NCBI GenBank assembly: GCA_910587645.1
Contig: CAJUNA010000027.1
Span: 1-64,000 of the forward strand
Length of the DNA: 64,000 bases
Reading direction: 5' to 3'
DNA from: an uncultured Oscillospiraceae bacterium
GTDB lineage: Bacteria > Bacillota > Clostridia > Oscillospirales > Oscillospiraceae
The notes under the pieces were generated by a model, which was not told the origin of the DNA, did not search any database, and saw only the letters and a program-made list of their open reading frames with translations. The position numbers and the translations under genes were made by a program. Positions 6,430 through 16,177 of the stretch are shown here, one piece after another. How positions within the stretch are numbered: the stretch's first letter is position 1; each line of letters starts with the position of its first letter.

Positions 6430-7809
6430 ATGAAAAAATCGAACCGTCTCAGCCAGGATCCGTTTTACCGTCAAATTTTCAAACTGGTTCTGCCTATTAT
6501 CATCCAAAACCTTCTAAGCGCCGCAGTCAGCTCCGCCGATGTGGTCATGCTCAACTATGTTGGGCAATCCTCCATTTCGGCGGTCTCTCTGGCCTCCCAG
6601 TACGCCGGCGTGCTGTTCATGGTGTTCTACGGCTTAGGTACCGGCGTCACCATCCTCTGCGCCCAGTACTACGGAAAAGGTGATTTCAGAGCCATCCAGG
6701 TGATTGAGGGCATTGCCATGCGCTTTTCCCTCCCTATTGCGGCGGCCTTCGCGGCGGCGGCGCTGCTGATCCCAGAGCAGATGATGCTGCTGTTTACCGA
6801 TGACCTGGAGCTGATCTCTATTGGCGCGTCCTACCTCCGCAGCATGAGCGTTGCCTATCTCTGCTGGGGTGTGGTGGAGGTCTATCTGGCGGTTTTGCGG
6901 AGCATCAACCGCGTCATCATCAGCACGGCCATGAATGTGCTGGCCTTTTCCACTAATATCCTGCTAAACGCAGTATGGATTTTCGGCCTGTTCGGCGCGC
7001 CGAAGCTGGGAGCCATGGGCGTTGCCCTTGCCACCAGCCTGTCCCGTTTTATCGAGCTTGCCGCGTGTATCGTAGTATCCCTTCTCAGCAAAGACATCCA
7101 TTTAAATGTAAAGTACATGTTTGTCCGGAACAAGCTGCTGTTTTCCGATTTTGTCCGGCTGTCCCTTCCCGCCTTAGGCAATGATGTCAGTTGGAGCGTT
7201 GCTTTCTCCATGTATTCCGTCATCATCGGGCATTTGGGTACAGACGCGGTAGCCGCTAACTCTTTTGTTGTCGTAGTCCGGAATTTTGGCACAATCCTCT
7301 GTTTCGGTATGGCCAGCGCGGGCGGGATCCTGCTGGGCAATATCATCGGGGAAAACCGTCTGGAGGAAGCCCGGGCCGGGGCGAAAAAACTGATGAAGCT
7401 GACGGTGATCACCGGGGTCATTGGCGGCGTGATTATCCTTGCGGCAATGCCCCTGGTACTGTCCTACGCGAAAAGTTCCCTTTCAGAGCAGTCCATGTAC
7501 TACCTTCGCCGGATGCTTCTCATCAATATTTATTACGTCATGGGGGCGGCTGTGAACACAACGCTGATCGCCGGTGTATTCCGCGCGGGGGGCGACAGCC
7601 GGTTCGGCTTTATCTGTGACACGGTTGACATGTGGTGTTACGCGGTGCCGCTAGGCTTTATCGCGGCATTCGTGTGCAAGCTTCCGGTTATGTGGGTATA
7701 TTTCTTCCTGTGTACAGATGAATTTGTAAAATGGCCCTGGGTGATCCGGCATTACCGCTCCGGAAAGTGGCTACATAATATCACCCGGGAGGGGCTGTTT
7801 GACGCGTAG
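6430..7809 (+). CDS. MATE-family multidrug/cation antiporter
   Basis: 459 residues with twelve hydrophobic segments arranged as two similar halves, and the N-terminal FKLVLPIIIQNLLSAAVSSADVVMLNYVGQ signature region of DinF/NorM-like exporters. MATE proteins expel organic cations or drugs using Na+ or H+ gradients; the substrate cannot be inferred. The start ATG follows GAGGGAAGC. It is the second gene of a probable pair with the sirtuin. The 3' end of the coding region forms one arm of a 15-bp inverted repeat (7790-7852). Confidence 0.9.
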   Translation: MKKSNRLSQDPFYRQIFKLVLPIIIQNLLSAAVSSADVVMLNYVGQSSISAVSLASQYAGVLFMVFYGLGTGVTILCAQYYGKGDFRAIQVIEGIAMRFSLPIAAAFAAAALLIPEQMMLLFTDDLELISIGASYLRSMSVAYLCWGVVEVYLAVLRSINRVIISTAMNVLAFSTNILLNAVWIFGLFGAPKLGAMGVALATSLSRFIELAACIVVSLLSKDIHLNVKYMFVRNKLLFSDFVRLSLPALGNDVSWSVAFSMYSVIIGHLGTDAVAANSFVVVVRNFGTILCFGMASAGGILLGNIIGENRLEEARAGAKKLMKLTVITGVIGGVIILAAMPLVLSYAKSSLSEQSMYYLRRMLLINIYYVMGAAVNTTLIAGVFRAGGDSRFGFICDTVDMWCYAVPLGFIAAFVCKLPVMWVYFFLCTDEFVKWPWVIRHYRSGKWLHNITREGLFDA

Positions 7810-7852
7810 CGCCCCACCATGCGGAGGAGCGGGGTCACGTCAAACAGCCCCT
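7790..7852 (+). terminator. Long inverted repeat spanning the MATE stop codon
   Basis: AGGGGCTGTTTGACG (7790-7804) and its perfect complement (7838-7852) form a 15-bp stem whose first arm is the last codons of the gene; further pairing is possible inside. No T tract follows, so it may act as an RNA-stabilising hairpin or a factor-assisted terminator. Confidence 0.45.
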
Positions 7853-7861
7853 AAAACCCCC

Positions 7862-7890
7862 TTGACAAACGGGTTGAAAACCGTTAGGAT
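7862..7890 (+). promoter_or_regulatory. Promoter of mfd
   Basis: TTGACA (7862-7867), a 17-bp spacer and TAGGAT (7885-7890). A small hairpin CACGCTC/GAGCGTG (about 7920-7945) lies in the presumed leader before the mfd start. Confidence 0.65.
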
Positions 7891-7997
7891 TTTCCTATCA
7901 CAACACCAACGCGGCAGGCACACGCTCCCATAGGAGAGCGTGGGCCTTTTCATGCGTGCACAGGGGCTTACGCCGCGGTTGCCCCTCAGGAGGCCCT

Positions 7998-10900
7998 ATG
8001 GAATCATTATTGCAATCGCTCTTGCGCATTCCGGAGGTGGAAGCCCTCGCTTCCGCTGTAGAATCCGGCGACTGTCCCGCCGCCGTCACCGGTTTGGGCG
8101 GCGTCCACCGGGCGCAGGCCGCAGCCGCCGCGGCTCACCGTACAGGACGGCCCTTGGTGATGGTCTGCACCGATGAATCGGAAGCCGGACGGCTGTCCGC
8201 CGACCTGGAAGTCCTGCTGGGCGAACCGGATGCCCCAGCCCGGGTCTTGAAGCTGTTTGCCCGGGAACTGTTCGTCCGGGCGGGCACCGTGATCTCACGC
8301 CAGTGGGAACACAACCGGATTGCCGCCCTCTATGAGCTGTCCAGCCAGGGGTGTACAGCGGTGGTAGCCACCGCCGAAGCCTTGCTACAAAAAACCAGCC
8401 CCCCGGAACGCCTGCGGGACGCCGTCCTGACCTTAGCGCCTGGGAAGCGGTTCGATCTGGCAGACCTGCCCCGCCGTCTGGTGGACGCTGGGTACGCCCG
8501 TGCCGACCAGGTGGAGGGCGTGGGCCAGTTCGCCCTGCGGGGGGGGATTCTGGACGTGTACTCCCCTTTGATGGAGGATCCGGTGCGGTGCGAGTTTTTT
8601 GACGATGAGATTGACTCTCTGGGATCCTTCGACCTGCTGACCCAGCGGCGGACAAAAAACCTGGAAGAAGCCCTGCTGCTGCCCGCCTTGGAGCTGCTGC
8701 CGGGGGCGGGACGGGCTGCCGTATTCGACTACTTCCCCGCTAACGCGCTGGTCTGTCTCAGCGAGACGGGCCGGGTGGGGGAGCGGGTGAAAAATGTCCT
8801 CTGGCAGGCCAGGGAAGACACGGAATCCCTCCTTGCCGCCGGGGAAAAGGACGGCGACCTCACCGCCCTCCTCCTCAGCCAGAGTGAATGGCAGGAGCAT
8901 TTGGAGCGGTTCGCGCTGTATATGCTGGAAGCCCTGCCCACCTCCCGGTATCCTTTCCCGCCCAGGACTTTGCTGTCTGTCAGCGCCAAACAGCTCAGCG
9001 CCTATGGCGGCAGCATTGAGACCGCCGCCGCCGATTTGGCCCACTACCGCGCCGCCAATTGGCGGACGCTGCTGCTGTGCGGCAACGCCGCCCGGGCCAA
9101 GAGCTTGCAGCGGATGCTGGCGGACCGGGAAATCCCTGCCGCCCTGGACCTGGACTGCAAGGAGATGCCCGGGCCGGGGGAAGTCCGCATCGCCACCGGC
9201 GCGCTGTCCGCCGGGGCGGAGTATCCGCAGATTTCCCTGGCGGTGCTGACCGAGGGCCAGTTCACCGCCCCTACCGCCGGGAAACAGGCCGCCCGCCGTT
9301 CCGGCAAAGACAACCGGCGGAAAATGCTCAGCTACGCGGACTTGGCCGTTGGCGACCTGGTAGTTCACGTCAACCATGGCGTGGGCCGGTTTGAGGGCAT
9401 CCGGAAAATGCCTGTGGACGGGGTGGAGAAGGACTATATCCTGATCTCCTACGCCGGAGGGGACAGCCTTTACGTCCCTGCCACTGCCCTGGACCAGGTG
9501 AGCAAATATATCGGCGGGGGCGGTGTGGATTCCGGGGGGGAATCCCGGCCGGTGAAGCTCAGCAAGCTGGGCGGTACGGACTGGCACAAGCAGAAAAGCA
9601 AGGCTAAGGCCGCCGCCAAGGATCTGGCCAAGGGCCTGATCGCCCTCTACGCGGAACGGCAGCGGCGTCCCGGCTTCGCCTTCTCCCCCGACTCCCCGTG
9701 GCAGCGGGAGTTTGAGGAATCCTTCGACTACGTGGAGACCGATGACCAGCTCCGGTGCATCGCGGACATCAAGCGGGATATGGAAAAGCCCATGCCCATG
9801 GACCGTCTCCTGTGCGGCGATGTGGGCTACGGCAAAACAGAGGTGGCCCTGCGGGCGGTGATGAAATGCATCCTGGACGGCAAGCAGGCGGCGATTTTAG
9901 CCCCGACCACCGTCCTCGCCCAGCAGCATTTCGCTACGGCGGTGAACCGCTTCCGCTCCTTCCCGGTAGAGATCCGGGTACTGAGCCGGTTCCAGACCCC
10001 GGGGCAGTCCCGGCAGATCTTGTCCGATCTGGGGGCGGGCCGGGTTGACCTGCTGATTGGCACCCACAAGCTGCTGAACAAGAGCGTGGTGTTCAAAGAC
10101 CTGGGCCTGCTGGTCATCGATGAGGAGCAGCGGTTCGGCGTGACCCACAAAGAGAAGCTGAAGGAAATGAGCCGCCAAGTGGACGTACTCACCCTCTCCG
10201 CCACCCCCATCCCCCGGACGCTGAATATGGCCCTCTCCGGTATCCGCGATATGTCCACCCTGGAGGAGCCGCCCCATAACCGCCAGCCGGTGCAGACCTA
10301 TGTGGTGGAGCACGACTGGGCGATGCTGGCCGATGCCATGCGCCGGGAGGTGGACCGGGGCGGGCAGGTCTACTACCTCCACAACCGGGTGGAATCCATT
10401 GATTCCACCGCTGCCCGCATCCGGCAGCTCTTGGGCGGGGATGTGAAGGTGGTGGTAGGCCACGGGCGGATGGATGAAAAGCAGCTCTCCGCCGCCATGC
10501 AGCAGATGGTGGAGGGGGACGCCCAGATCCTGGTCTGTACGACCATCATTGAAACGGGCATTGACATCGCCAACGTCAACACCTTGATTATCGAGGACGC
10601 GGACCATATGGGGCTGGCCCAGCTCCACCAAATCCGCGGGCGCATCGGCCGCAGCGCGCGGCGGGCGTATGCCTATATGACCTACCGTCCTGGCAAGGTC
10701 CTCACGGAGATCGCGTCCAAGCGGCTGACCGCCATCCGGGAGTATGTGGAATTCGGCTCCGGGTTCAAGATTGCCATGCGGGACCTGGAAATCCGGGGGG
10801 CGGGCAATCTGCTGGGGTCGGAACAGTCGGGGTATATGATGAGCGTAGGCTATGACATGTACCTGCAATTGCTGGAAGACGCGGTGCTGGAGGAGAAGGG

Positions 10901-11378
10901 CGGGAAGAAAAAGCAGGCGGTGGAGTGCGCCGCCGACCTCGCGGTGTCCGCCAACATCCCCGGCAGTTACGTGCCCTCCAACCAGCAGCGCATGGACCTT
11001 TACCGCCGCATTGCCGCCATCCGGAGCCAGGCGGACGCATCGGATTTGCTGGACGAGCTGATGGACCGCTACGGCGACCCGCCCAAGCCGGTGTACGCCC
11101 TGCTGGACGTGGCCATGCTCCGGGCCAATGCCGCCCGGGCGGGTGTCAGCGACATCTCCCAGGACGGACGGCAAATCAGATTTGTGCTGGCGGATTTCTC
11201 GGCGGAAGCCATCGCCGCCCTGGTGTCCAGCGCCAAGTACCGCCGCCGCCTGGTGGTCAACGCGGGGGAGGTGCCCGCACTGACTTTGACCCTCCTGCCC
11301 AAGGAGCCAGTGCTGGAATCCGCGTTGGCGCTGGCGGAGGATTTGCTGCTGGCCGGACGGAATGGGGAAGAAATATGA
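7998..11378 (+). CDS. mfd: Transcription-repair coupling factor Mfd
   Basis: 1126 residues, usual length for the family. Mfd releases RNA polymerase stalled at DNA damage and recruits UvrA. In order: a UvrB-like N-terminal region, the CarD-like polymerase-interacting domain near residue 450 (VGDLVVHVNHGVGRFEG), a RecG-type translocase with Walker A GDVGYGKTE (~607-615) and box II DEEQRFGV (~707), helicase motif VI QIRGRIGRS, and the C-terminal UvrA-binding domain. The start is ATG 7998 behind AGGAGG; an in-frame ATG at 7956 lacks a site. The next gene follows within 26 bases and is probably co-transcribed. Confidence 0.97.
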   Translation: MESLLQSLLRIPEVEALASAVESGDCPAAVTGLGGVHRAQAAAAAAHRTGRPLVMVCTDESEAGRLSADLEVLLGEPDAPARVLKLFARELFVRAGTVISRQWEHNRIAALYELSSQGCTAVVATAEALLQKTSPPERLRDAVLTLAPGKRFDLADLPRRLVDAGYARADQVEGVGQFALRGGILDVYSPLMEDPVRCEFFDDEIDSLGSFDLLTQRRTKNLEEALLLPALELLPGAGRAAVFDYFPANALVCLSETGRVGERVKNVLWQAREDTESLLAAGEKDGDLTALLLSQSEWQEHLERFALYMLEALPTSRYPFPPRTLLSVSAKQLSAYGGSIETAAADLAHYRAANWRTLLLCGNAARAKSLQRMLADREIPAALDLDCKEMPGPGEVRIATGALSAGAEYPQISLAVLTEGQFTAPTAGKQAARRSGKDNRRKMLSYADLAVGDLVVHVNHGVGRFEGIRKMPVDGVEKDYILISYAGGDSLYVPATALDQVSKYIGGGGVDSGGESRPVKLSKLGGTDWHKQKSKAKAAAKDLAKGLIALYAERQRRPGFAFSPDSPWQREFEESFDYVETDDQLRCIADIKRDMEKPMPMDRLLCGDVGYGKTEVALRAVMKCILDGKQAAILAPTTVLAQQHFATAVNRFRSFPVEIRVLSRFQTPGQSRQILSDLGAGRVDLLIGTHKLLNKSVVFKDLGLLVIDEEQRFGVTHKEKLKEMSRQVDVLTLSATPIPRTLNMALSGIRDMSTLEEPPHNRQPVQTYVVEHDWAMLADAMRREVDRGGQVYYLHNRVESIDSTAARIRQLLGGDVKVVVGHGRMDEKQLSAAMQQMVEGDAQILVCTTIIETGIDIANVNTLIIEDADHMGLAQLHQIRGRIGRSARRAYAYMTYRPGKVLTEIASKRLTAIREYVEFGSGFKIAMRDLEIRGAGNLLGSEQSGYMMSVGYDMYLQLLEDAVLEEKGGKKKQAVECAADLAVSANIPGSYVPSNQQRMDLYRRIAAIRSQADASDLLDELMDRYGDPPKPVYALLDVAMLRANAARAGVSDISQDGRQIRFVLADFSAEAIAALVSSAKYRRRLVVNAGEVPALTLTLLPKEPVLESALALAEDLLLAGRNGEEI

Positions 11379-11403
11379 AAATTTCAACAAGGAGGAAAAT
11401 CAC

Positions 11404-12363
11404 ATGCCAACGGAGAACTTTGACGTCATCGCCCTGGGGGAACTTCTGATTGATTTTACGGAAAACGGCCTGAGCGGACAGGGCAACCCCCTGTTTGAAG
11501 CAAACCCAGGCGGCGCGCCCTGCAATGTGCTGGCCATGCTGCGCAAGCTGGGGCGGCGCAGCATGTTCGTGGGGAAGGTGGGCCAGGATATGTTCGGCGA
11601 TATGCTGGCGGAGACGATCCAGGAAGCGGGCATCTGCACCGGCGGCCTGGTCCGGGACCCGGAGGTCCGCACAACGCTGGCCTTTGTCAAAAAGCTGCCC
11701 AACGGGGACCGTGATTTTTCCTTCTACCGCAATCCCGGTGCGGATATGATGCTGACAGAGGAGGAAGTGCCGGAAGACCTTGCCCACTGCCGGATTTTCC
11801 ATTTCGGCACCCTGTCCATGACCCACGAGGGCGTCCGGCGGGCCACCTGCAAGGCGGTTTCCCTTGCGAAGAACGGCGGGGCGCTGGTATCCTTCGACCC
11901 CAACCTCCGGCCTCCGCTGTGGGCGGATTTGGCGCAAGCGCGGGAACAGATTGCTTGGGGGCTGGGCCGGTGCGATATCCTGAAAATCGCGGACAATGAG
12001 CTGGAATTTATGACTGGTGAGACGGATTTCGACAAAGGCGCGGCGGTTCTACGGGAAAAATATCCCAATATCCGCCTGCTGAACGTGACGGCGGGGCCGG
12101 AGGGGAGTTATTCCTACTATGAGGACAAGCGGGTGTTTGTCCCCGCCTGCAAGCTGGGGGGCGTCATTGAGACCACGGGAGCGGGGGATACCTTCTGCGC
12201 CTGTGTGCTGAACTTTGTGCTGGACCACGGCCTGGACGGGCTGTCGGAGGGGGATTTGCGGGATATGCTCCGCTTTGCCAACGCGGCCGCGTACCTGGTT
12301 ACCACCAAGAAGGGCGCGATCCGGTCCATGCCGGAGCGGGCACAGGTGGAGGCTATTTTATAA
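11404..12363 (+). CDS. PfkB-family sugar kinase, fructokinase-like
   Basis: 319 residues. It phosphorylates a sugar with ATP; sequence features (GELLIDFT, NPGGAPCNVLAMLRKLG, FHFGTLSM) are of the ScrK/fructokinase branch. The PfkB signature TTGAGDTFCA, with the catalytic Asp, is near residue 256. The start is ATG 11404 after AAGGAGGAAAATCAC. It follows mfd by 25 bases although the functions are unrelated. 2-keto-3-deoxygluconate kinase is the main alternative. Confidence 0.85.
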   Translation: MPTENFDVIALGELLIDFTENGLSGQGNPLFEANPGGAPCNVLAMLRKLGRRSMFVGKVGQDMFGDMLAETIQEAGICTGGLVRDPEVRTTLAFVKKLPNGDRDFSFYRNPGADMMLTEEEVPEDLAHCRIFHFGTLSMTHEGVRRATCKAVSLAKNGGALVSFDPNLRPPLWADLAQAREQIAWGLGRCDILKIADNELEFMTGETDFDKGAAVLREKYPNIRLLNVTAGPEGSYSYYEDKRVFVPACKLGGVIETTGAGDTFCACVLNFVLDHGLDGLSEGDLRDMLRFANAAAYLVTTKKGAIRSMPERAQVEAIL

Positions 12364-12488
12364 AAATGTCCGGTCTTCCGGGAAACGGGGCACTCCTTTG
12401 CTCTTCGGACTACGAGCAATGTGATTTTAATAAACGATAAAAGCCCTTTACAAGCGAATGCCTTACCCCCATCTGAAATGAAAAGAGC

Positions 12489-12541
12489 AAAAAGCACGAT
12501 GAAAATTCCCACTAAATGGGCGTACTTTCATCGTGCTTTTT
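12489..12541. terminator. Bidirectional terminator
   Basis: A perfect 16-bp stem AAAAAGCACGATGAAA (12489-12504) and its complement (12526-12541) lie between the convergent sugar kinase and methyltransferase genes. The remaining 12364-12652 shows no gene. Confidence 0.85.
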
Positions 12542-12652
12542 GAAACCGCTTACATATTTTGGTTGGAGAATACATCAGGAAAAATTCCGGTCTCCCCCTT
12601 TTACGCGTTTCTTCCCAACGTCCGTCCAGCAGCAAACCGGCAGGCAGAAGGC

Positions 12653-13402
12653 CTATTTCCCCCGGATAGCAGAGAAAAAGATTCTCTGCTCCTCAGCCCG
12701 CGGGGCCGACATCCGGCAGTCACCGAAGGTCCGGACGCGGGAGAAGCCCGCGTCCATCAGCCAAACCCGCAGCTCCTCCACGGAATAAGCCTTCTGCACA
12801 TGCTCTTCCCCGCTACGGAACCACGCGCCATCGGGACGGCGGGTAAACAGATCCATCCAATAGCGGCACAGCCTGCTCCGCTTCTCATATTCCGTACGCC
12901 AGACGCAGTAAACATCCTCTGTTTCATCCAGAAATACCTGTCCGTCCAGGGAAGCGAATTTTTCCACACTGTTGATGTCGAATACCAGCAGCCCCCCCGG
13001 GGAAATAAATAGATGAAGCCGCTGGAAGGTTTTCTGCACATCCTTGGGGCTGGTCAAATAATTAATGCTGTCCAGACAACAGACGGCGGCATCCACCGTC
13101 CCGTACAGATCCAGGGCGGGCATCTCCTGGTTGAGAAAAACCGGTGGCTCACCGGAAAGGCCCACTGCCTTTTCCCTGGCCTGAGCCAGCATGTCGGGGC
13201 TGCCGTCCACCGCGATCAGCTCATAGCCCCGCTCCGTCAGGATAGCCGTCAGCTCCCCCGTACCGCAGGCCAGATCCAGCACTGTGTGGACGGGAATCTT
13301 GCTCTGTTTGAACAGCTTCTCCAAATAGTCCGCCCGGCGCTCATAATGCACATCCGCTGTCAGCGCGTCATAGGCCCCCGCCAGGGCTTCGTAGGCGCTC
13401 AC
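12653..13402 (-). CDS. Class I SAM-dependent methyltransferase
   Basis: 249 residues. Motif I is VLDLACGTGELT (residues ~41-52), with the acidic ribose-binding residue in LIAVDGSPDML. Motif post-II/IV reads DAAVCCLDSINYL, typical of small-molecule or ubiquinone-like methyltransferases. Substrate unknown. Its ATG overlaps the stop of the YerC-like gene by four bases (ATGA), so the two are translationally coupled. Confidence 0.85.
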   Translation of the reverse strand: MSAYEALAGAYDALTADVHYERRADYLEKLFKQSKIPVHTVLDLACGTGELTAILTERGYELIAVDGSPDMLAQAREKAVGLSGEPPVFLNQEMPALDLYGTVDAAVCCLDSINYLTSPKDVQKTFQRLHLFISPGGLLVFDINSVEKFASLDGQVFLDETEDVYCVWRTEYEKRSRLCRYWMDLFTRRPDGAWFRSGEEHVQKAYSVEELRVWLMDAGFSRVRTFGDCRMSAPRAEEQRIFFSAIRGK

Positions 13403-13728
13403 GGCTGTACTCCGGCGGCCGCATTCCCCTCCTGCCGCTCATGCTCCTCCATGCGTTCAAAAAAGGCTTGGTAGCCCCCGTGGCCGAAGGCCAGGGAACG
13501 GTTGACCCGGCTGATGGTGGCGCTGGATGCGCCGGTACGCTCCAGGATGTCGTTATAGATCATCCCCTGCCGGAGCAGGATCGCCACCTCGAATCGCTGC
13601 TCCATAGCCCGCAGCTCTGTCACCGTACAAAGGTCTTGAAAAAAGTCGTAGACCTCCTCCTCCGTCCGCAGCGTTAGTATGGCTTGATACAAGCCATCGC
13701 TCTTCTCCTTTTTATTAATCCTTGCCAT
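13399..13728 (-). CDS. YerC/YecD-type TrpR-like regulator
   Basis: 109 residues from ATG 13728, placed eight bases after GGAGGA. An upstream in-frame ATG (13761) falls inside the -10 box and is not a start. The protein has the TrpR-superfamily core: EVYDFFQDLCTVTELRAMEQRFEV, then the helix-turn-helix GMIYNDILERTGASSATISRVNRSL. Bacillus YerC is the nearest family. It probably binds DNA as a dimer; the ligand is unknown. Its promoter contains a TTTAC-4-GTAAA inverted repeat, a candidate for self-regulation. Confidence 0.85.
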   Translation of the reverse strand: MARINKKEKSDGLYQAILTLRTEEEVYDFFQDLCTVTELRAMEQRFEVAILLRQGMIYNDILERTGASSATISRVNRSLAFGHGGYQAFFERMEEHERQEGNAAAGVQP

Positions 13729-13759
13729 CCGCATTTCCTCCATTGGGTTGGTTTCTTTC

Positions 13760-13788
13760 ATTTTATCACTTTATTTTACGAAAGTAAA
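13760..13788 (-). promoter_or_regulatory. Promoter of the yerC-like operon with an overlapping inverted repeat
   Basis: On the minus strand TTTACT (13788-13783), a 17-bp spacer and TAAAAT (13765-13760). TTTAC-TTTC-GTAAA overlaps the -35 box and may be an operator. The other bases of 13789-13961 show no gene. Confidence 0.6.
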
Positions 13789-13961
13789 CACCTTTCCGCA
13801 AAATTGCTCCTTCCGGATGGTGAAAAGCAGACGCAGTTTATCAAATTATAGAGAAAATAAACAGACTGCTCCAGCTCAGGCCAGCAGGTTTTAGGCAAAA
13901 TAGACGGGTTTCGTCCGGTTTTTTTGTGGCTTTTACCATAGAAAAAGTCGTTCCCCTTGCC

Positions 13962-13991
13962 TTGACGGTAGGTCGAGGGATGGAGTATAAT
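13962..13991 (+). promoter_or_regulatory. Promoter of glgB
   Basis: TTGACG (13962-13967), an 18-bp spacer and a perfect TATAAT (13986-13991), 71 bases before the glgB start. It likely drives glgBCD. Confidence 0.75.
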
Positions 13992-14062
13992 AGGTTCGAT
14001 ACGACTGCTGGCGTTTTCTTCCAGCGGGTGATATTATCGTTATATACAATGGGAGGATCACT

Positions 14063-16150
14063 ATGCCCTACAGAGAAGCGGATCAACTGAATACCTACCT
14101 CTTTCATGAGGGTACGGCCATCAGCGCCTACGAATATATGGGCGCACACGCGGTCACCCACGACGGAGCTTCCGGCTATATGTACCGCGTCTGGGCGCCG
14201 CGGGCAAAGGCCGTTTCCGTGGTGGGTGATTTCAATTCCTGGAATCCAGAAACACACCCGATGGAAAAAATCACCGATGGCATCTGGGAGCGTTTCGTTC
14301 CCGGCGGAAAGGTGTATGACGCCTATAAATTCGCCGTCACCGGCGCGGACGGTGAGCTGCGGCTGAAAGCCGACCCCTATGCGTTCCATGCTGAGACCCG
14401 CCCCGGCAACGCCAGCAAGCTCTATTCCATTGACAATTACCACTGGGGTGATGCTGCCTGGAAGGATAGCCGCCGTAACAAGCCTGTCTATCAAGCGCCC
14501 CTGAACATCTATGAGATTCATCTCGGCTCCTGGAAGCGGCGGGAAAACGGGGATTTCTATGACTACCGCAGCCTTGCCCTGGAACTGGCCCCCTATGTGA
14601 AGGAGCTGGGCTTCAATTTTATTGAACTGCTGCCCATCACCGAGTATCCTTACGACCCCAGCTGGGGCTACCAATGCACTGGCTATTACGCCCCCACCTC
14701 CCGGTACGGCACACCGGAGGACTTCATGTTCTTCGTGGACTATATGCACCAGCAGGGGGTCGGCATTATCCTGGACTGGGTACCCTCCCACTTCTGCAAG
14801 GACGCCCATGGGCTGTACGAATTTGACGGTTCCCCCTGCTACGAGTACGCCGACAAGCGCAAGGGCGAACACGCTTCCTGGGGCACCCGGGTCTTCGACT
14901 ACGGCCGGCCGGAGGTCAAGAGTTTCCTTCTGTCCTCCGCCGCGTTCTGGCTCAAGGAGTACCACATCGATGGCATCCGTGTGGACGCGGTAGCGTCCAT
15001 GCTGTACCTGGACTATGACCGCCGGGATGGGGAATGGATTCCCAACATTAACGGCGGAAAGGAAAACCTGGAAGCCATCGCATTCTTACAGGAGTTGAAC
15101 AAGACCGCGTTCAACATCAACCCCGATGTGCTGATGGTGGCGGAGGAATCCACAGCATGGCCTCTGGTCACCAAGCCTACCGACACCACCGGCCCCAATG
15201 GCATCGGTGGATTGGGATTCAACCTGAAGTGGAACATGGGCTGGATGAACGACATGTGCCACTATTTGAAAATGGATCCCTGGTTCCGCCAGGGTAACCA
15301 TAAGGATATCACCTTTTCCATGTTCTACGCTTTCTCCGAGAACTACGTCCTGCCCCTCAGCCACGATGAAGTGGTCCACATGAAGGGTTCCGTCCGGGGC
15401 AAGATGCCTGGGGATGAGTGGGCGCAGTTAGCCGGCGTCAGGGGCTTCTATGGCTACACTATGGCCCATCCAGGCAAGAAACTGAGCTTCATGGGCGTAG
15501 AGCTGGGCACGGAGCAGGAATGGCATTTTGAGGATCAGTTGGATTGGGCCGTCCTGAATATGGAGGGCAACCGGCAGCTTTACCAATATATTAAGGACAT
15601 CAACCACTTCTATCAGGAATCCCCCGAGCTGTGGGAAGTGGATTTCAGTTGGGAGGGCTTCCAATGGCTGGTACCCGATGACAACCAGAACAACGTGGTG
15701 GTGTTCCTGCGCCGGGACAAGTCCGGCAGCGAGATGGTATGCGCCATCAATTTCAATCCCAACACCTATGAGGACTATCGCTTCGGCTGTCCCCCGGTGA
15801 AGGAATATGTGGAAGTTTTCAATTCCGATGCGAAAATCTACGGCGGCACCGGTGCGGTGAACGAGCAGCCCTGCAAGGTGGCGTGGATCCCCTCCCACGG
15901 GCAGGAAAGTTCCGTGTCCATCCGCATCCCGCCCTTCGGCGCGGTATTCCTGCGCGGCCAGGGCAAGCTGCGGGCCAAGCCCCAGGCAAAAAGTTCCAAA
16001 GTGGAGACCGCCTCCGCAGAGGAGAAGCCTGTAAAAAAGGCTCCCGCCCGGAAGCCCGCCGCCAAGAAAACCGCTATTAAGAAAACTGCCGCCGCAGAGA
16101 AAAAAGCTCCCTCCCGCACCCGGAAAAAGGCTTCCGGCGCGGCTGAATAA
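14063..16150 (+). CDS. glgB: 1,4-alpha-glucan branching enzyme with a histone-like basic tail
   Basis: 695 residues. It makes alpha-1,6 branches in glycogen. An N-terminal CBM48 domain (YRVWAPRAKAVSVVGDFNSW) precedes the GH13 barrel: LDWVPSHF, nucleophile Asp in GIRVDAVAS (~308), acid Glu in VAEEST (~361), and transition-state Asp in LSHDEVVH (~430). The last ~60 residues are not part of the enzyme fold. They consist of Lys/Ala/Pro repeats such as KKAPARKPAAKKTAIKKTAA, like the tails of histone H1 or AlgP. The ATG lies behind GGGAGG. It is the first gene of the glycogen cluster, with 27 bases to glgC. Confidence 0.96.
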   Translation: MPYREADQLNTYLFHEGTAISAYEYMGAHAVTHDGASGYMYRVWAPRAKAVSVVGDFNSWNPETHPMEKITDGIWERFVPGGKVYDAYKFAVTGADGELRLKADPYAFHAETRPGNASKLYSIDNYHWGDAAWKDSRRNKPVYQAPLNIYEIHLGSWKRRENGDFYDYRSLALELAPYVKELGFNFIELLPITEYPYDPSWGYQCTGYYAPTSRYGTPEDFMFFVDYMHQQGVGIILDWVPSHFCKDAHGLYEFDGSPCYEYADKRKGEHASWGTRVFDYGRPEVKSFLLSSAAFWLKEYHIDGIRVDAVASMLYLDYDRRDGEWIPNINGGKENLEAIAFLQELNKTAFNINPDVLMVAEESTAWPLVTKPTDTTGPNGIGGLGFNLKWNMGWMNDMCHYLKMDPWFRQGNHKDITFSMFYAFSENYVLPLSHDEVVHMKGSVRGKMPGDEWAQLAGVRGFYGYTMAHPGKKLSFMGVELGTEQEWHFEDQLDWAVLNMEGNRQLYQYIKDINHFYQESPELWEVDFSWEGFQWLVPDDNQNNVVVFLRRDKSGSEMVCAINFNPNTYEDYRFGCPPVKEYVEVFNSDAKIYGGTGAVNEQPCKVAWIPSHGQESSVSIRIPPFGAVFLRGQGKLRAKPQAKSSKVETASAEEKPVKKAPARKPAAKKTAIKKTAAAEKKAPSRTRKKASGAAE

Positions 16151-16177
16151 TAACGAGAGAGGATGGATCAAGCGCAC

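Noticed and set aside
8433-11390. Long open frames antisense to mfd
   Set aside because: The mfd frame has complete family motifs; the antisense frames are Gly/His/Gln-rich shadows expected from GC-rich coding DNA and have no ribosome sites.
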